Assembly: GCF_003597395.2 (NCBI RefSeq)
Contig: NC_133778.1
Span: 12,342,888 to 12,406,887, forward strand
Length of the DNA stretch: 64,000 bases
Reading direction: 5' to 3'
Source: Chelonoidis abingdonii
Lineage: Eukaryota; Chordata; Testudines; Testudinidae
Shown here: one piece after another, positions 22,109 through 34,096 of the stretch
Numbering within the stretch: the stretch's first letter is position 1
Layout of the letters: each line of letters opens with the position of its first letter
Made by a program: the position numbers and the translations under genes
Notes under the pieces: model-generated
Database searches by the model: none
What the model was told of the DNA's origin: nothing
The model's input: only the letters and a program-made list of their open reading frames with translations

Positions 22109-22530
22109 TAAGGCCTTGGCTACACTTGCAAGTTGCAGTGCTTGTGAGGGGGTTACAGCGCTGCAACTTACACGGTGTCCACACTTACAAAGCTCAGCCA
22201 GCGCTGCAACTCCCTGTCTGCAGCGCTGGCTGTACACCTGGTCTGCTACGGGTGTAGCGAATCCAGCGCTGGTGATGCAACGCTGGTCATCAGGTGTGGA
22301 CACTCATCAGCGCTGTAATTGGCCTCCAGGGTATTAGCAGGTATCCCAGCATACCTTTTCAGCCTCTCTGGTCATCGTTTCGCACTTCACTGCCCTGGGC
22401 TCAGGTGACCCGCCCTTTAAATGCCCCGGGAATTTTAAAAATCCCCTTCCTGTTTGCTCAGCCAGGCGTGGAGTGCAAGTGCAATCAATCAATCAGTGGA
22501 CCAGCTCACGCACCAAAGAACGAGCCCCAG

Positions 22531-22912
22531 CATGGAAGGCACTGCCCAGAGCTGTCAGGAGCTCAATCAGTGTTTGGGGGGTGAAGGAAGCGTGTGCAGG
22601 CACAGCTGCGCTCGCAGCTGTAGAAATTATGATACCTACTGGCAGATATCAAAGTCAATGCAATACAGGGGCTATGACGTGGACGCGTGCAGTGGCAGTG
22701 TTAGGGTAAAGGAGCCTGCAGAGAGCCTCACTGCCAAGCACGTCAGGGAAACCGCCGCTCAGGTGCTTCCCCCAAGACTTGCGCGCTTTTACAAGGGCTG
22801 GAATGCATACTTGGTATGTAACCACTTCCGTCCCGAGGTCCGGAGGACAGTTCGAAGCCTGGTGAGGAGGGGATTTCGTAGTTTGAAAACCCAAGAGGAG
22901 GGAGCTAACTGA
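22531..22912 (+). pseudogene. Harbinger Myb/SANT-like DNA-binding protein relic
   Basis: The plus-strand frame contains RNYDTYWQISKSMQYRGYDVD followed by SGSVRVKE, the conserved middle of the trihelix/Myb-like protein of Harbinger elements (a segment usually read as K-x-I-s-x-x-m-x-x-r-G-y). This protein normally helps recruit and import the nuclease and binds the transposon ends. The upstream part (QRTSPSMEGTAQSCQELNQC) replaces the usual Trp-rich first helix and looks out of frame. The downstream part ends ARFYKGWNAYLV, where the family has RFYKEWDAI. Several shifts are needed to join these pieces, so it is not functional. Confidence 0.6.
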
Positions 22913-23431
22913 GTGTTTGGAGACCCAGACGTCATGCAGTCAAGAGGCTGATTTACAGCTAGGATAGAGAGCTAGCCAGTCCGCAGTCGCGTGGAGCTGG
23001 TAGTGAGGACAAGCAGAGGAGCCGTTCCCGGAAGGGAACTTTTATAGATGGAATGTTTTGGAGGAGGGGGGCTAATGGGCTGCCTGCAAGCCATGCCTAA
23101 TGTGGAATAGCCCTTGATATTGGTCTACACGTCTCGGTAATCTGCTCTGTAATCTCTTCAAAATTCAGCCAGAACGGTGCAGATGCGTTCATCAAATTTA
23201 TGGGGAGCCACGGTGGTACTGTCCCAGTCAGGTCTACGCGTTCCGCGCCATTGGCGTGAGGGGTGAGGGGACCATTGCGGCAACACAGCTAACTGGCGTA
23301 GGGACCCAGGGCGGTATCACATCGCGTAGAAGAGCCTCCCGCACTCTTCCAGTGACCCGGGAGCAGCGAGATATCGGGAGGTATAAAGTTCTGTGGAAAA
23401 TGCAGGGATAGTGGTTAATGTGCTATCCCTG

Positions 23432-23660
23432 TAGCTGCTCTCTGCTTTTCCCCAAGTCACGAAACACATGAGTTTGCAAGACAGTCAGCCCCCCGGTGCA
23501 GCGCTTCCCCTTGACCGAGCATGCTGTGCAAAATGCTCTCTGAGGAGTACCGTGCTGTGGGAGATTGTGGTGGAGGTGTACTCCTATTTCCTAGCTGCTC
23601 TCCTGCTTTCCAAGTCACAGAAACACATTGGATTGCAGAGACAGCAAGCCCCCCTCTCCC
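23432..23660 (+). repeat. Direct repeat, two ~65-bp copies about 162 bp apart
   Basis: GTAGCTGCTCTC at 23432 and CTAGCTGCTCTC at 23594 each start a run containing TCCAAGTCAC/CCCAAGTCAC, AAACACAT, GACAG and AGCCCCCC. It lies inside the Harbinger interior between the two gene relics. Confidence 0.6.
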
Positions 23661-24581
23661 ACTGTGGCCGCATGTGGGGAAACTCACCATGTCTCTCTGA
23701 CTGCGTTCCTATGTGCTAAGCGGCAAGGTAACATATGCTACAATAGCTTAAAAATTCAATGCATCTCTGTACTAAGACGTTATGCTCCCTGTGTTTTTTT
23801 TTAACAGTGACCTTGGATAACTGTCTCCGTCGCCCAGACTTCTGAAAACACGGAAACTTACGGAAAAAACAAGAAAGTAGAGGAGCGATGGTAAAGCAGA
23901 TTATCCATCTGTATTCCAAGATAATGAAAAGTTGCAAGACTGGATGGAAAAAGGAAGGTGGAAAAAGGAAGAGGCTGCCAGAGAAAAAGGAGAAGGCCTG
24001 GCCAGAGAAGAGGAATGGCTACCGAAGAGAAGCACAGATCGGGCTGCTAAGCATCAATGGAAGTGCACAGACAGACCTAATACAGTCAAATGCTAACATG
24101 CAGCAGAGCATTAACGTGCCTTCCTCACTCCATCCCAAGGAAAGTTCAACCAATTTTCCCCGCCCCATACCTGGTTACTCAACAACACTCCGCTGCTCCA
24201 TAGCATCCTGGTTTCTTACTACATACCACAGACCTAAGACATACACATCACCCGTTGACCTAACAGCTGTACTATGGCCTACCTTAATGCACCGATGCAC
24301 TCCCACCATACATGCAGCATATTAGATGCCTGAGCACAGCAGGCATTGCACAACACTCAAGGAAGGACATATTCAAACCTCTGACTTTACTGCTCATCAC
24401 CCTACCCCTGCCTGAATTTTATGTAACTGTATTTTTTAATAAGGATTTCTTATCTTTTAAAAAGCAGTTTTTATTATTACAGAAAGTATACAACATACGC
24501 TGTAGCCACAAGTGAAAATAGGCACTGCCAAATTCATTGCAAAACCACTGCACTTAACTGCTGTGGAAGGTCACCCAACCA

Positions 24582-25662
24582 TTAACTGTTGGCTTTCAGC
24601 CTCAAATTGCTCCTTTTAAGCATCCCTAATCCTTGAAGCACTGTGCTGGCCTTCTCTAGTACGCCCTGCTCTCTGGCTGTGCAAATTCGCCTCCAGGCGT
24701 TCGAACCTCGGAGGTCCATTCGCTCACTGAAAGGTTTCACCCTTCCCTTCACACAAATATTATGGAGGATAAAGCACGCGGTTATGAATCGCTGGGGATG
24801 CTGCTTTCCCCCACGTCTTGCTTCCCGTAGAGGACTTCTCCATCTCCCCTTTAAACGGCCAAAGCACACTCCACAGTCATTCTGCACCGGCTCAGCCTGT
24901 AGTTTGAACCGGTCCCTATGCCTCCTGTCAGCTTCCCTGTATAGGCGGTTTTGGCATGGAGCCAAGGCATAACGGTAATCGTCGTAAGCAGGGTCTGCCA
25001 AGATCACAAATGGGCATTTCCGACGTTCCCCACTGTGATCTTCCGGTCTGGGTAAAAAAGTCTCCTGCCTGCAGCTTCCTGAACATGCCACTGTTCCGAA
25101 AGATGCGTGGCATCATGCACCTTTCCAAGCCACCTGTGTATAATGTCAGTGAAACGCGCACGGTGATCCCAAGCCGCCTGGAGAACCATAGAGAAATACC
25201 CTTCCGATTAATGTACTCAGGTGCCAGGTGGGGTGGCTGCGCCAGAATAGAAATATGCGTCCATCTTATTGCCCCCTCTCCACAGTTAGGGAAAACCATT
25301 TGTGCAAAGCATTCCACCGCTGTCCTGCCATTCCCAGAGTCAGCGGTTCCTTCTTAGCAGGATGGCGATTAATGGCCCTGCTCAAACTATTGCCATCACA
25401 CACTGATCCAACGGTTGACTTTCCTGTTTGACATTTCCACCCAAATGGTTTGCGACCGATCGTAGCTGTCTGGAGTTGCAGCTTCCAGACTGCAATAGCC
25501 ACCGCGTCTCCACTGACAGGGGAAGCTCTCAGTCTCGTGTCCTTGCGCTGCAGGGTTGGGCGAGCTCAGCACAGTCCACTGAAAGTGGCTTTCTTCATCC
25601 TTAAAGTTCTGCAGCCATTGCATCCTCTCTCCCAGACTTGCATGACGATGTGATCCCACCAC
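24582..25662 (-). pseudogene. HARBI1-like transposase (DDE nuclease) relic
   Basis: Minus-strand frames in order. 25662-25396 has a fragment before the helix-turn-helix (EAATPDSYDRSQTIW, where the family has KLATPDSYRSV). 25317-24928 has VFPNCGEGAIRWTHISILA, PEYINRKGI and RIFRNSGMFRKLQAG. 25091-24582 has FVILADPAYDDYRYALAP, GVCFGRLKGRWRSPLR and FITACFILHNICVKGR. These are the landmark motifs of HARBI1-type DDE nucleases. The first Asp (normally A-I-D-G-T-H) reads Arg and the catalytic Glu before FGRLK reads Gly, so the active site is lost as well as the frame. It would have cut and joined the transposon ends. Confidence 0.8.
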
Positions 25663-26203
25663 TCAGTGCTTGTTTCCCGAGCCAAAGGTGGCGGTTCCAC
25701 GGTGCTAAGCTGTCTGTTACTGCACAACAATTTAGTGTCAGGGCGCGTCAGCCGAATCTATTTCATCATGCTGAGCTCTCCTCACTGTCACTTTGGAGCA
25801 TAAGGAATAGCTCAACTGCCAGACGTGATGTCCTGGCAAACATTCACAGCAAAGTCCTCAGCAGCTCGGCTCCATTTCCTACTGAAATCAACGCAGACTC
25901 CACATGGCACCAAATGGCTCAAAAGGGAAGCGATGCAGCACGGGTCGTTGGAACAGGAAGCGGAATGACCCCACCCTTCCGTCCCTTCCCACAACCCACT
26001 GCGCCAAAATGGGACGAGGTGCTCTGTGGGATAGCTGCCCACAATGCACCACTCACAACAGCGCTGCAAATGCTGCAAGTGTGGACACACTGCAGCGCTG
26101 GTCGCTGTCAGTGTGGACACACTGCAGCGCTAGCCCTACACAGCTGTACGACCACAGCTGTAACTACCAGCGCTGCAAAAATGTAAGTGTAGCCGTGGCC
26201 TAA

Positions 26204-28333
26204 GTCCAATAGTGGGGATATAAATAAAGTTGTTCTTGAAAAATCCAAATGTGTGCATCAAAGAAAAGGCAAAAATCATCTTAATTGCATCTGTGTTTAT
26301 GATGGGTGATCTCCAGTCAGTTCAATACCTCAATATTTGAATGTTTTTTATAAAGTTACTGATACTTCATCAGTGAACAAAAAATAATAATAATAAGCTC
26401 TCTCAAGAGATTGCCAACCTCTTTCTTATTATTCTTGCAGCTCCATTTCTTGTCTTCAAAAAAACCAGAAGGTGCAGGTTCTGAAGCACATGAATAAGGC
26501 CGACTGACTACGATAAATCTCAAGCCAAACTTAAAACAATTGAAATCTAAGGAAAGGTTCAGGTTAGTTTATTTTCCCCACGCCCTGCAAATTCTGGCCC
26601 CACCCTCTAGACCCACACAGTCAGGTGACTTAGCTTTGGTGTTGAGGAGATGGTTTGATTCTAAATGTACCAACTATAAAAGGGAAACCATTGAATTATT
26701 GTGGGCCTAAGCATTATATTGTAAGCACCACATTATGAGTGTAAAATATGACAACCCACTACTGTTCCATTTTGTTATTCATCCTTTCCACTCAGACTGA
26801 TTTTCCATTCTTCACTGTTAGCCCTCTGTGCAAGAAACTACAATCTAAGTAATTCATCAATACATCAAATAAATGAAAAGTCATTAATATATTAACAATC
26901 TGTAGGAATCTTGTATGATCCCTAATATTCAAGAAACTTGCTTTCCAAAATGTCATTGGATTCATCAGTATATCATAGTACGACACGTCACAAGTTTTTT
27001 ATTTTAATCAGAAGTATAATTATTTTATAAACATCTGAAATATCAGGAAAAAAGTTGAAAGCGATACCAGGAGAGCTCAGTTTTATCGCATACTACATCT
27101 TGCTTAGCTTGTTAATAAAACTCATAAAAATCACCCACAAAGGTTGTGACTACATAAATCTCCTTTATTCAGCTTTATAACCCTGAATTTTTCTTTTTTT
27201 TTTTTAAAAAAAACAAATATGCAATAGATAGTAAAAGTTAGATTAATTAAAAAGCCATTGTAAAATTGCTCTTACTTCATCTACAGGACTACTGTGTTCA
27301 TCAAACCGTTCAGACACAGTTTAAGTACTGGTGCCAAGCGTAAATTTAAATCTGAAATTGCTCCTTACAACGTTAGTTTTAAGATTTTGCCAAGGCAACT
27401 TCCTACAGCAGTTGCCTATGCAGTGAAGAAGATAGGGAAGCAGTGGCATTGTCTTTAGAGCTGTTTCTCTGGTGCTTAATGATACTTTCCTGGCTGGGAA
27501 ATGAACTTACTGTTCACTATAAAAAAAAAAAAAGGAGCACACAGTTTGAGAAGAAATGCTGCTGGTTTTAACTAGTAGTGTATTTATTTTATTACAATAG
27601 TTAAAATTATACTTAGCATTGTTTAGTATATCAGTGGACTTAGGGAATAAGAACAAAATTGGATATCATATCAAAGATTACATTTCTGATACTAAATAAA
27701 CGTACAAGTCAACAATGTGCATAATAGTGTTTAGTAATCTTTTTTCAGACCATTACTTGACTACCCTATAGTGCCCTTAATACAGATAGTAAAAGTAAAT
27801 ATCAAACTAAGGAAAGCTTCTGAGCATATTCTATGTGATTCATACTGTACAATCCTACAGAAACAAAGGCAACTCTTGCCCCTGTTAAACTCTGCAAACA
27901 TGCTGGCCAATTTCTGTGTCAATCACATATCTCAATCAATCATTTACATTCAAAATAAACGAACTACATAGTAAAGGATCCAACACAAAATCATAAACCA
28001 TCAAGGTAACAGGTTTATAATGACTCAAGGACAGATTCTGTCAGTCACCTAGGGGCTCGGCATTGAGGGTAATGGAGAGTGGCACCCAACCAGGTGGAGC
28101 TCTGAGACAGATTGTGCCTCCCCAATCTCCCTGACACCACACGAATGTACAGGCTGCATCATCCATCATTTGTGCCACTCGGGGCATATAAATGAATTCA
28201 CTCACTGCAGGCATACAGACAAATTCATCCACATATCCATTATTTAAGCCCTGTAAAAGAACTGAGCGGGGCTTCCACTGGGAGAACAGCTACACCAGGG
28301 TGCCTGTGTATGTGCTGCAAAAACTGGAGCCAC
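26204..28333. other. No recognised feature
   Basis: Over 2 kb of unique-looking AT-rich sequence with small A/T runs (AATAATAATAATAA near 26382; T/A run near 27189). No frame above 70 codons and no repeat family recognised. Confidence 0.5.
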
Positions 28334-28337
28334 ATAG

Positions 28338-29054
28338 TGTGGCAGAGCTCTGACCTTGCTCCCGTGGGTCCTGCGCTTCTAGGCGGTTTATGCTAGCCTC
28401 AGTGGCTCACTGTGACCCTCCACATAGCCCTTCTCTCTCTAGGGCCAGGGTTACAGTCTACTGAGCCCTTTTCATCATAGGCCTGCAAGGAGGTTGGTGA
28501 GAGAACTCCCATAGTCTCTGCTTCAGCGCTCTGTCCTGACAGGGGCCTGACTTCCCCTCCCAAGAGATGTTCTTGTAGTGTGGGTTGGGGGAACCCGGGC
28601 CCACCTTCTACTCCGGGTTCCAGCCCAGGACCCTAATGGCAGCAGTTGTTGGCAGCCAACCTTTCACTGCCAGAGTTGCTACATTTCCCTGGGCCACTTC
28701 CCACAGCTTCTCCTGCTTCTCCCTTCTTCACCCTTACCTTAGGGCTCTTTAACAATGGGTGTGAGGGTGCCATCAGTAACCAGTCCTTCAGACACACTTC
28801 CTCACCTCTGACTCCTCCCTGTCTGACTGGAGGGAGTGAGCCCTTTTTATAGTATCAGCAGCCTTAATTAGATCAGTGGTCACATTAACTGAATCCTCAC
28901 CTGACTCTTTGCAGGTTAATTAGAGTCAGGTGTTCTCATTAGCCTGGAGCAGCCCCTGCTCTGGTCAGTCAGGAAACAGAAAACTGTTAACCCAGTGGCC
29001 AGTATATCTGCCTTCTGCTATTCTGCTGTACCCAACTGGCCTGGGTCTATCACA
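28338..29054 (+). mobile_element. Solo LTR, 717 bp
   Basis: Starts TGTGGCAGAGC and ends GGTCTATCACA, with a 4-bp target duplication ATAG at 28334-28337 and 29055-29058. TG...CA ends with a short duplication and no coding interior indicate a solo LTR left by recombination. A 4-bp duplication fits gammaretrovirus-like or gypsy elements; I cannot choose between them. The orientation is nominal. Confidence 0.75.
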
Positions 29055-29104
29055 ATAGGCATTTGCAGAATACCACAATGGGAGTGGCCACAGACACGCA
29101 TCCA

Positions 29105-29590
29105 TATGAAACACCGACAGACCCTGGTTGTCAGGATTGAACCTGGGATCTCTGAAACTAAATGCATGACCTAAAGCCTTAGGGCTCTTAGCTAAGGCTG
29201 TAGAGCCAACTCATTAATCTCTCTCTCTAAGTGGTCTTGGTGCCACTAGATGGGACAGAACACCACACACAGGAAGTGTGTGGGTTACCCAGTTCCCTTA
29301 GCTGAGGAAGTGTGTCTCGAGCTTCAGACTTCCCAGCTGAAATCCCACATGAGCCCCCACTTGTAACACTGGCAGACCCCAGTTGTCGGTGGGTGGGGTC
29401 AAACCTGGGGCCTCTGGAGCTTAGTGCATGAGCCTCTAGTACATAATCAAAAAGTCATATGGCTCTTAGCTAAGGCTGTAGTGCAAACTTATTAATCTCT
29501 CTCTCTCTCTCTAAGTGGTCTCAGTGCCACTAGATGGCACAGAACACCACAGCCAGGAGGTGTGTGGGTTACACATGCAGGTACAGTAGC
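29105..29590 (-). repeat. Two tandem copies of a tRNA-type SINE, antisense
   Basis: Both copies share, in order, GACCC(T/C)(G/A)GTTGTC, GAACCTGGG/AAACCTGGG, GGCTCTTAGCTAAGGCTGTAG, ATTAATCTCTCTCTC, AAGTGGTCT and GTGCCACTAGATGG. They start near 29115 and 29373. Read antisense, the first part resembles a tRNA head with a degenerate B box (CAGGTTCAATCC). The spacing is about 260 bp. Confidence 0.65.
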
Positions 29591-29701
29591 TGAAAACCTC
29601 ACATGTATGGAGGGACTGTAACCGCTATTGCAGCTCACTGGCTGGTATGGTTGCTTGGAGGGTGAGAGCTGGGACCAGCACAGAAGCCGTGAACCCAAAC
29701 C

Positions 29702-30487
29702 CTTGCTTGAGAAAGGGATTTCATTAACTCAGCTGCTCTGCATTCACATAAGTGATATGGTTTTCACACAGAAGGAATAGGCTTCACACTATGCTAAAGC
29801 GTAGGGACTGCTATTTGTCCTTCTCCTTGTCCCTTCTGTGGGATATACAAGGTGAGGGGAAAAAAAAAAACCTCACGTTCCCTCTTCCATTCATGAACTG
29901 AAGTTAGGAAAAATTTGGCCCTCAAACTTCACATTCTGTATAGTCTTTGTTCAGCCGTGAAGGACAGTAATACAGCAGAGAAACTGAATTATTCCTGGAA
30001 TAGCCTCCACAATGAACATATTCACAGCTCTTTTGGAGCTAACTCTCATCTCACTTGCACACGTAGTTCTATTGAAATCAACTAAGTTAGGCCACCAGGA
30101 CTTTAACACCAAAACCAAGTCTGAAAGTTATGAATGAGTGAACAAGTCAGTAAAAGTCAAGGACCACCCTGAACCTCAGCCCAAACATTCAATAATTCTT
30201 TAGGAAGAGTTAGATCAGTTTGGATAAGAAACCCCTTGCCTGATCAAAGGTATTTTTGCCTCTACCTTCCTCACCCCCCCCCCCATTTTTGTGAAAATCT
30301 TGCCATATCCATTGTGCAATATAGCACATCTAGCAATTTCTTCTAGGTCAATAAATTGAGTAGCTGTGAGCTCAGAGACAGGATGCTGACAATAATTCAG
30401 TTCACTATATTCAGTTACAGTCTCAACACTACATAATGATTGCCCAATTGTTTTATTACTCCTTGGTGTTAGGAATAAGGATATTGT
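29702..30487. other. No recognised feature
   Basis: Unique-looking sequence including short A10 and C10 runs near 29861 and 30275. Confidence 0.5.
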
Positions 30488-30968
30488 TGTGACCCATGGA
30501 TTTCAAATGTGGGCCTACAAGGTTCATGGAAGCAGCCATGCTCCAACCCTCCACCTACTGACAACTGTTTACCTGGGACCAACAAAGACCAGGCCCAGCA
30601 TGGAGTCCTAGAGCAGCTGGTTGTTCTGCTGGCCCTATTTAAAAGCCAGCTGCAGGAACAAAAAGCTGTCTGAACAACGGGGCTCCGCCCTGCTCCAGAT
30701 TGTGTGCCTACTGCCCCCCAGCTTGATTTCCTGGCATCCAGACTTGGCTTGTCTCCTGGCATCTGATCTGTGATTCCTGACATCCAGTGGGCTCCTCTGG
30801 TATCCTGTCCCAGCCTGACTATGGTTCCCAACTCATGGTCCTGATCTCCAGTTTGTCTCTTGCTTCTGACCTCCTAGTATGCTAGCCCAGCAGATTCAAC
30901 TTCTGTCTCATGACTGGAGACTCTGGCTCTAACTATGGGGTCTGGCCAACCATAACCTGGCCATGACA
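30488..30968 (+). mobile_element. Possible solo LTR, 481 bp
   Basis: Begins TGTGACCC and ends GGCCATGACA (TG...CA), with CTATTTAAAAGCC as a TATA-like box near 30634. The flanks do not show a clear duplication (ATTGT versus GATAA), so limits and class are uncertain. Confidence 0.4.
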
Positions 30969-32349
30969 GATAAGTAAATATGCACATTTAATTCTCATCC
31001 CTTGAACAGCAAAATTGTTTCATTCCATATTATAAATATAGGGTGCACGGAGTCTATTCTCCTCCTGATGCTCTTGGATTTTACACACCTAGCTCCCATT
31101 AACATTAATAGGGGTTAGGTATATAAATCCCCACCAGAGATGGGAAAATAAACTCTAATATTTTATAACTAGTAACCTTTATTGTGTTGATACTGATTTT
31201 TGTTGCCATGACATCACTCAGTTATTATGATAGAATATGCTCCAGCATATTCGTCAAATATATACGGTAATTACCCTGAATGTAACAAATCATTCCCTTT
31301 TGAGATGCAAAACTGTATCCATTTTCCCCCACTATGTAAATAATAGACTACAGCTACTCAGATGTGGAAACCATCAGTGATTTCACAGAAAAGACCTTCT
31401 GAGAACATTGTTGCAAATTAAATCAGACTTGTGAAATTTCACTTCCAAAGGGAAGAAAATAATGTTAATAAAAATACTATCATCAGTCTTATGGTAAAAC
31501 AGATGCAGGTACATTTTACACTTTGACTCATAAATTTTCAAGACAATTTTGGCACAACACAATTAAAGGTATGTTACTCCTGAGGACATTACCTGTCTCA
31601 TTCTCAAAAAAGGCCTACATTTGAGAAAGCAACTATATGATTAACTATAAAATAAAAATTGGTGTAAACATATGCAAACTTATGCAAAATAATTTAATTT
31701 TGTAGATTTAAATTTTGCTTAGGGTTCTACCAGACTTCAGTGATATTTTAAATGCCTGCAACACATGGTGCATAGCACATACAATTCAATTAGGCATGTT
31801 AAAGTAGGCAATTTTCATGATACGATCGACTTCTAGTTCAGCTTTGTAGAGCACTTTATAAATGTTGCCATTATGAGCCAGACATTTCATCATTTTTAAC
31901 ATATATTAACTAAGAGAGATTATTATGAGCTTTCTTTACTGTGCAGAGATCTGCTCAGTCCTAATTTTAAAGCCAAACCTGAACCTGACTACACCATAAC
32001 AACCCAAACCTGATCCAATCCTGTGAGTGTCAAGACATTTTCAGACCCAGCCCAAATCTGGGTCAGCACTACCACCACCTCATTCTTGGGGCTCAGCCTA
32101 GTTGGGGATATCTGCTCCCCATGCCCACAGTCCATCTCTGGCTGCTTCCTGTGCCCCACTCTTGTCAGCCACCACCACCTTGCAGCCTTGTATGTGCTGC
32201 AGATTGAGTATGCTGACAAGTCACAGAGACAGACTCTCACTCTGTAGCATTTGCAGTACAATGAGGCAGCCGCAGCAGGCAGATTTTTTCCAGGGCCCCC
32301 CAGTTGACTGGGACCCTTGGGCATGGGCCCTGTCAGCCCAGTGGCTAAT
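30969..32349. other. No recognised feature
   Basis: Unique-looking sequence; GCTCCCATTAACATTAATAGG near 31090 is another instance of the sauropsid GAAGTCAATGGGA-type word. Confidence 0.5.
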
Positions 32350-32415
32350 CCGACCCTGGGCTAGAAAAGACATCTCAAGCTCCTTTCCAGTCTTACATTT
32401 CTATGATTCTACAAA
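32350..32415 (+). repeat. 3' tail of a CR1-mobilised SINE or CR1
   Basis: CTCCTTTCCAGTCTTACATTTCTATGATTCTA is the CR1/cryptodire-SINE 3' end with its terminal ATTCTATG-type repeat. Only the tail remains. Confidence 0.6.
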
Positions 32416-32662
32416 CAAGAATGCACCTGAATAAAAGAGGCCACCTTTTAAAATTTGACCCACACAATGTAAGGAGTTGCTGTAAATTATTTACATTACA
32501 GTAACTGTCACTTTCAAGACTGTAATAACTAAAAATATTATTGCATTCAAGTGTTTGACAAGTTCACTTTTGTCTGCCATTCTGGTGTACTGTGTTTTTT
32601 TGCTATTTCCCCATAAAGTTATGTAATTGTCAAAGTCGACCACTGCACTTACCATACAGTAG

Positions 32663-33412
32663 TGTTAGGATATAGATATTCAAGCCTGTCTGGCCTGTAC
32701 TTTAAGAATGTAGGTGTATTCTTATCACTTAGCTAGTTATAGAGGTATAAAAGAAAGAATCAAAATCATTATCTATTTGTGTAAGGGCCCTTTCTCACTG
32801 CGACAGTCTGAGGCCTTGTTTAGTCATGTTTAAATAAGGCAGTCTGGGCTGTTAGGAAGGTGATTCGATCTATCACCTCCAGAGAAAGGGAAGAGCCTAA
32901 AACATGTAAAAGGAAATTTAGTTTGATAGTTTTCTGTCTGGTAAGAACTCACTTATCAATAGACACAGCTGGAGAACCCTTATGTCTGTATAGATGTAGT
33001 TGTGAAATCCTCACTTCTGCATTGTTTTGAATGTTTATTTGCATGGTCTCTGTCTGGTTCTGTGATTGTTTCTGTCTGCTGTATAATTAATTTTTCTGGG
33101 TGTAAACTAATTAAGGTGGTGGGATATGATTGGTTAGCTAATCATGTTACAATACGTTAGGATTGGTTAGGTAAATTTTAGTAGAATGATTGGTTAAGGT
33201 ATAGCTAAGAATATTACTGTATAAATTCGGGGCAAACAGGAAGTAAGTGGGGATTTGAAAATAAGGAAAAAGGAACTTAAATTTAAGCTTGCTGGAAGTC
33301 CACCCCAATAAACATCAAATTGTTTGCACCTTCAGACTTGGGGTATTGTTGCTCTCTGTTCATGCGAGAAGGACCAGGGAAGTATGAGAGTGAAGGAATA
33401 AGCTCTTTAACA
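32663..33412 (+). mobile_element. Solo retroviral-type LTR, 750 bp
   Basis: Starts TGTTAGGATATAG and ends CTCTTTAACA, with a perfect 5-bp duplication AGTAG (32658-32662 and 33413-33417). A TATA-like TGTATAAATTC lies near 33219 and an AATAAA polyadenylation signal near 33307, giving promoter then poly-A signal in the plus direction, the normal LTR order. No internal viral coding sequence is present. It lies within the left TIR of the Tigger-like element. Confidence 0.88.
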
Positions 33413-33779
33413 AGTAGAACCTCAAAGTTACGAACACCAGAGTTATGGACTTATCGGTCAACCGGACACTATGTGGAACTGGAAGTAATCAGGCAGCAGC
33501 GGAGAGACACACACAAAAAACAAATACTTTACTGCCTCAGGGCATTATCCCTGGGGATCAGGGCTTCAGCCAGGGGAAAGGAGGAGCTGAGGCTGCAGCC
33601 ACAGGATGAGGGAGGTCAGAGCTCCCGGCAGGGCGTGGGGCTCAGGGATTCTGACCCTCAGGAGTACGGGGTCTCAGGGCTTCAGCCCTGCGGGGGGGCA
33701 CCAGGGCTCTAGCTATGAGAGGAGCACTGGTTTCAGCCCCAGCACTCCTCCCCACCATAGATAAAGCCCTGATCTCCAC

Positions 33780-33960
33780 CCACCACCATTGAAACCAGGA
33801 ACGGAGCTGCAGGGCTAAAGCCCCAAACCCCAGCACCCCCCTAGAAGCTGAAACCAGGAACAGAGCTGCAGGACTGAAGTCCTGAGCCCTGGCTCGCCCT
33901 ACAAGACTGAAACCAGGAGGGGAGCTGTGGGGCTGAAGCCCTGAGCCCCAGCACTGCCCC
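33780..33960 (+). repeat. Minisatellite, ~57-bp unit, about three copies
   Basis: Units start GAAACCAGGA near 33791, 33848 and 33908. Each continues GGAGCTG(C/T)(A/G)GGGCT(A/G)AAG and ends in AGCCC(C/T)-rich sequence. It makes Pro/Gln- or Ala-rich open frames that are not genes. Confidence 0.7.
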
Positions 33961-34021
33961 CTCCCCAGCCCAGATCTAAAGCCCTGAGCCCTGGTGCTCT
34001 GAGGGCCAGAAGCCCCTCCCC

Positions 34022-34023
<2 letters not shown>

Positions 34024-34092
<69 letters not shown>
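34024..34092 (+). repeat. (CA)n microsatellite, about 34 units
   Basis: Uninterrupted AC/CA dinucleotide run. It is read as a long Cys-Val run in the minus-strand frames 34124-33642 and 34195-33899. Confidence 0.97.

Positions 34093-34096
<4 letters not shown>

Larger units (their letters stand above)
22112..26200. mobile_element. Harbinger-type DNA transposon, 4,089 bp, both genes present as relics
   Basis: Inverted ends GGCCTTGGCTACACTTGCA and its counterpart TGTAAGTGTAGCCGTGGCC, with a perfect TAA duplication at 22109-22111 and 26201-26203. Both sub-terminal regions carry repeated CAGCGCTG palindromes and GTGTCCACACT words. Inside, a Myb/SANT-like relic lies on the plus strand (22531-22912) and a HARBI1-like nuclease relic on the minus strand (24582-25662): the two-gene set that defines autonomous Harbinger elements. 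Both genes are broken. Confidence 0.9.

Noticed and set aside
33780..34092. CRISPR-like or regularly spaced array
   Set aside because: Units are tandem without unique spacers and the DNA is vertebrate.
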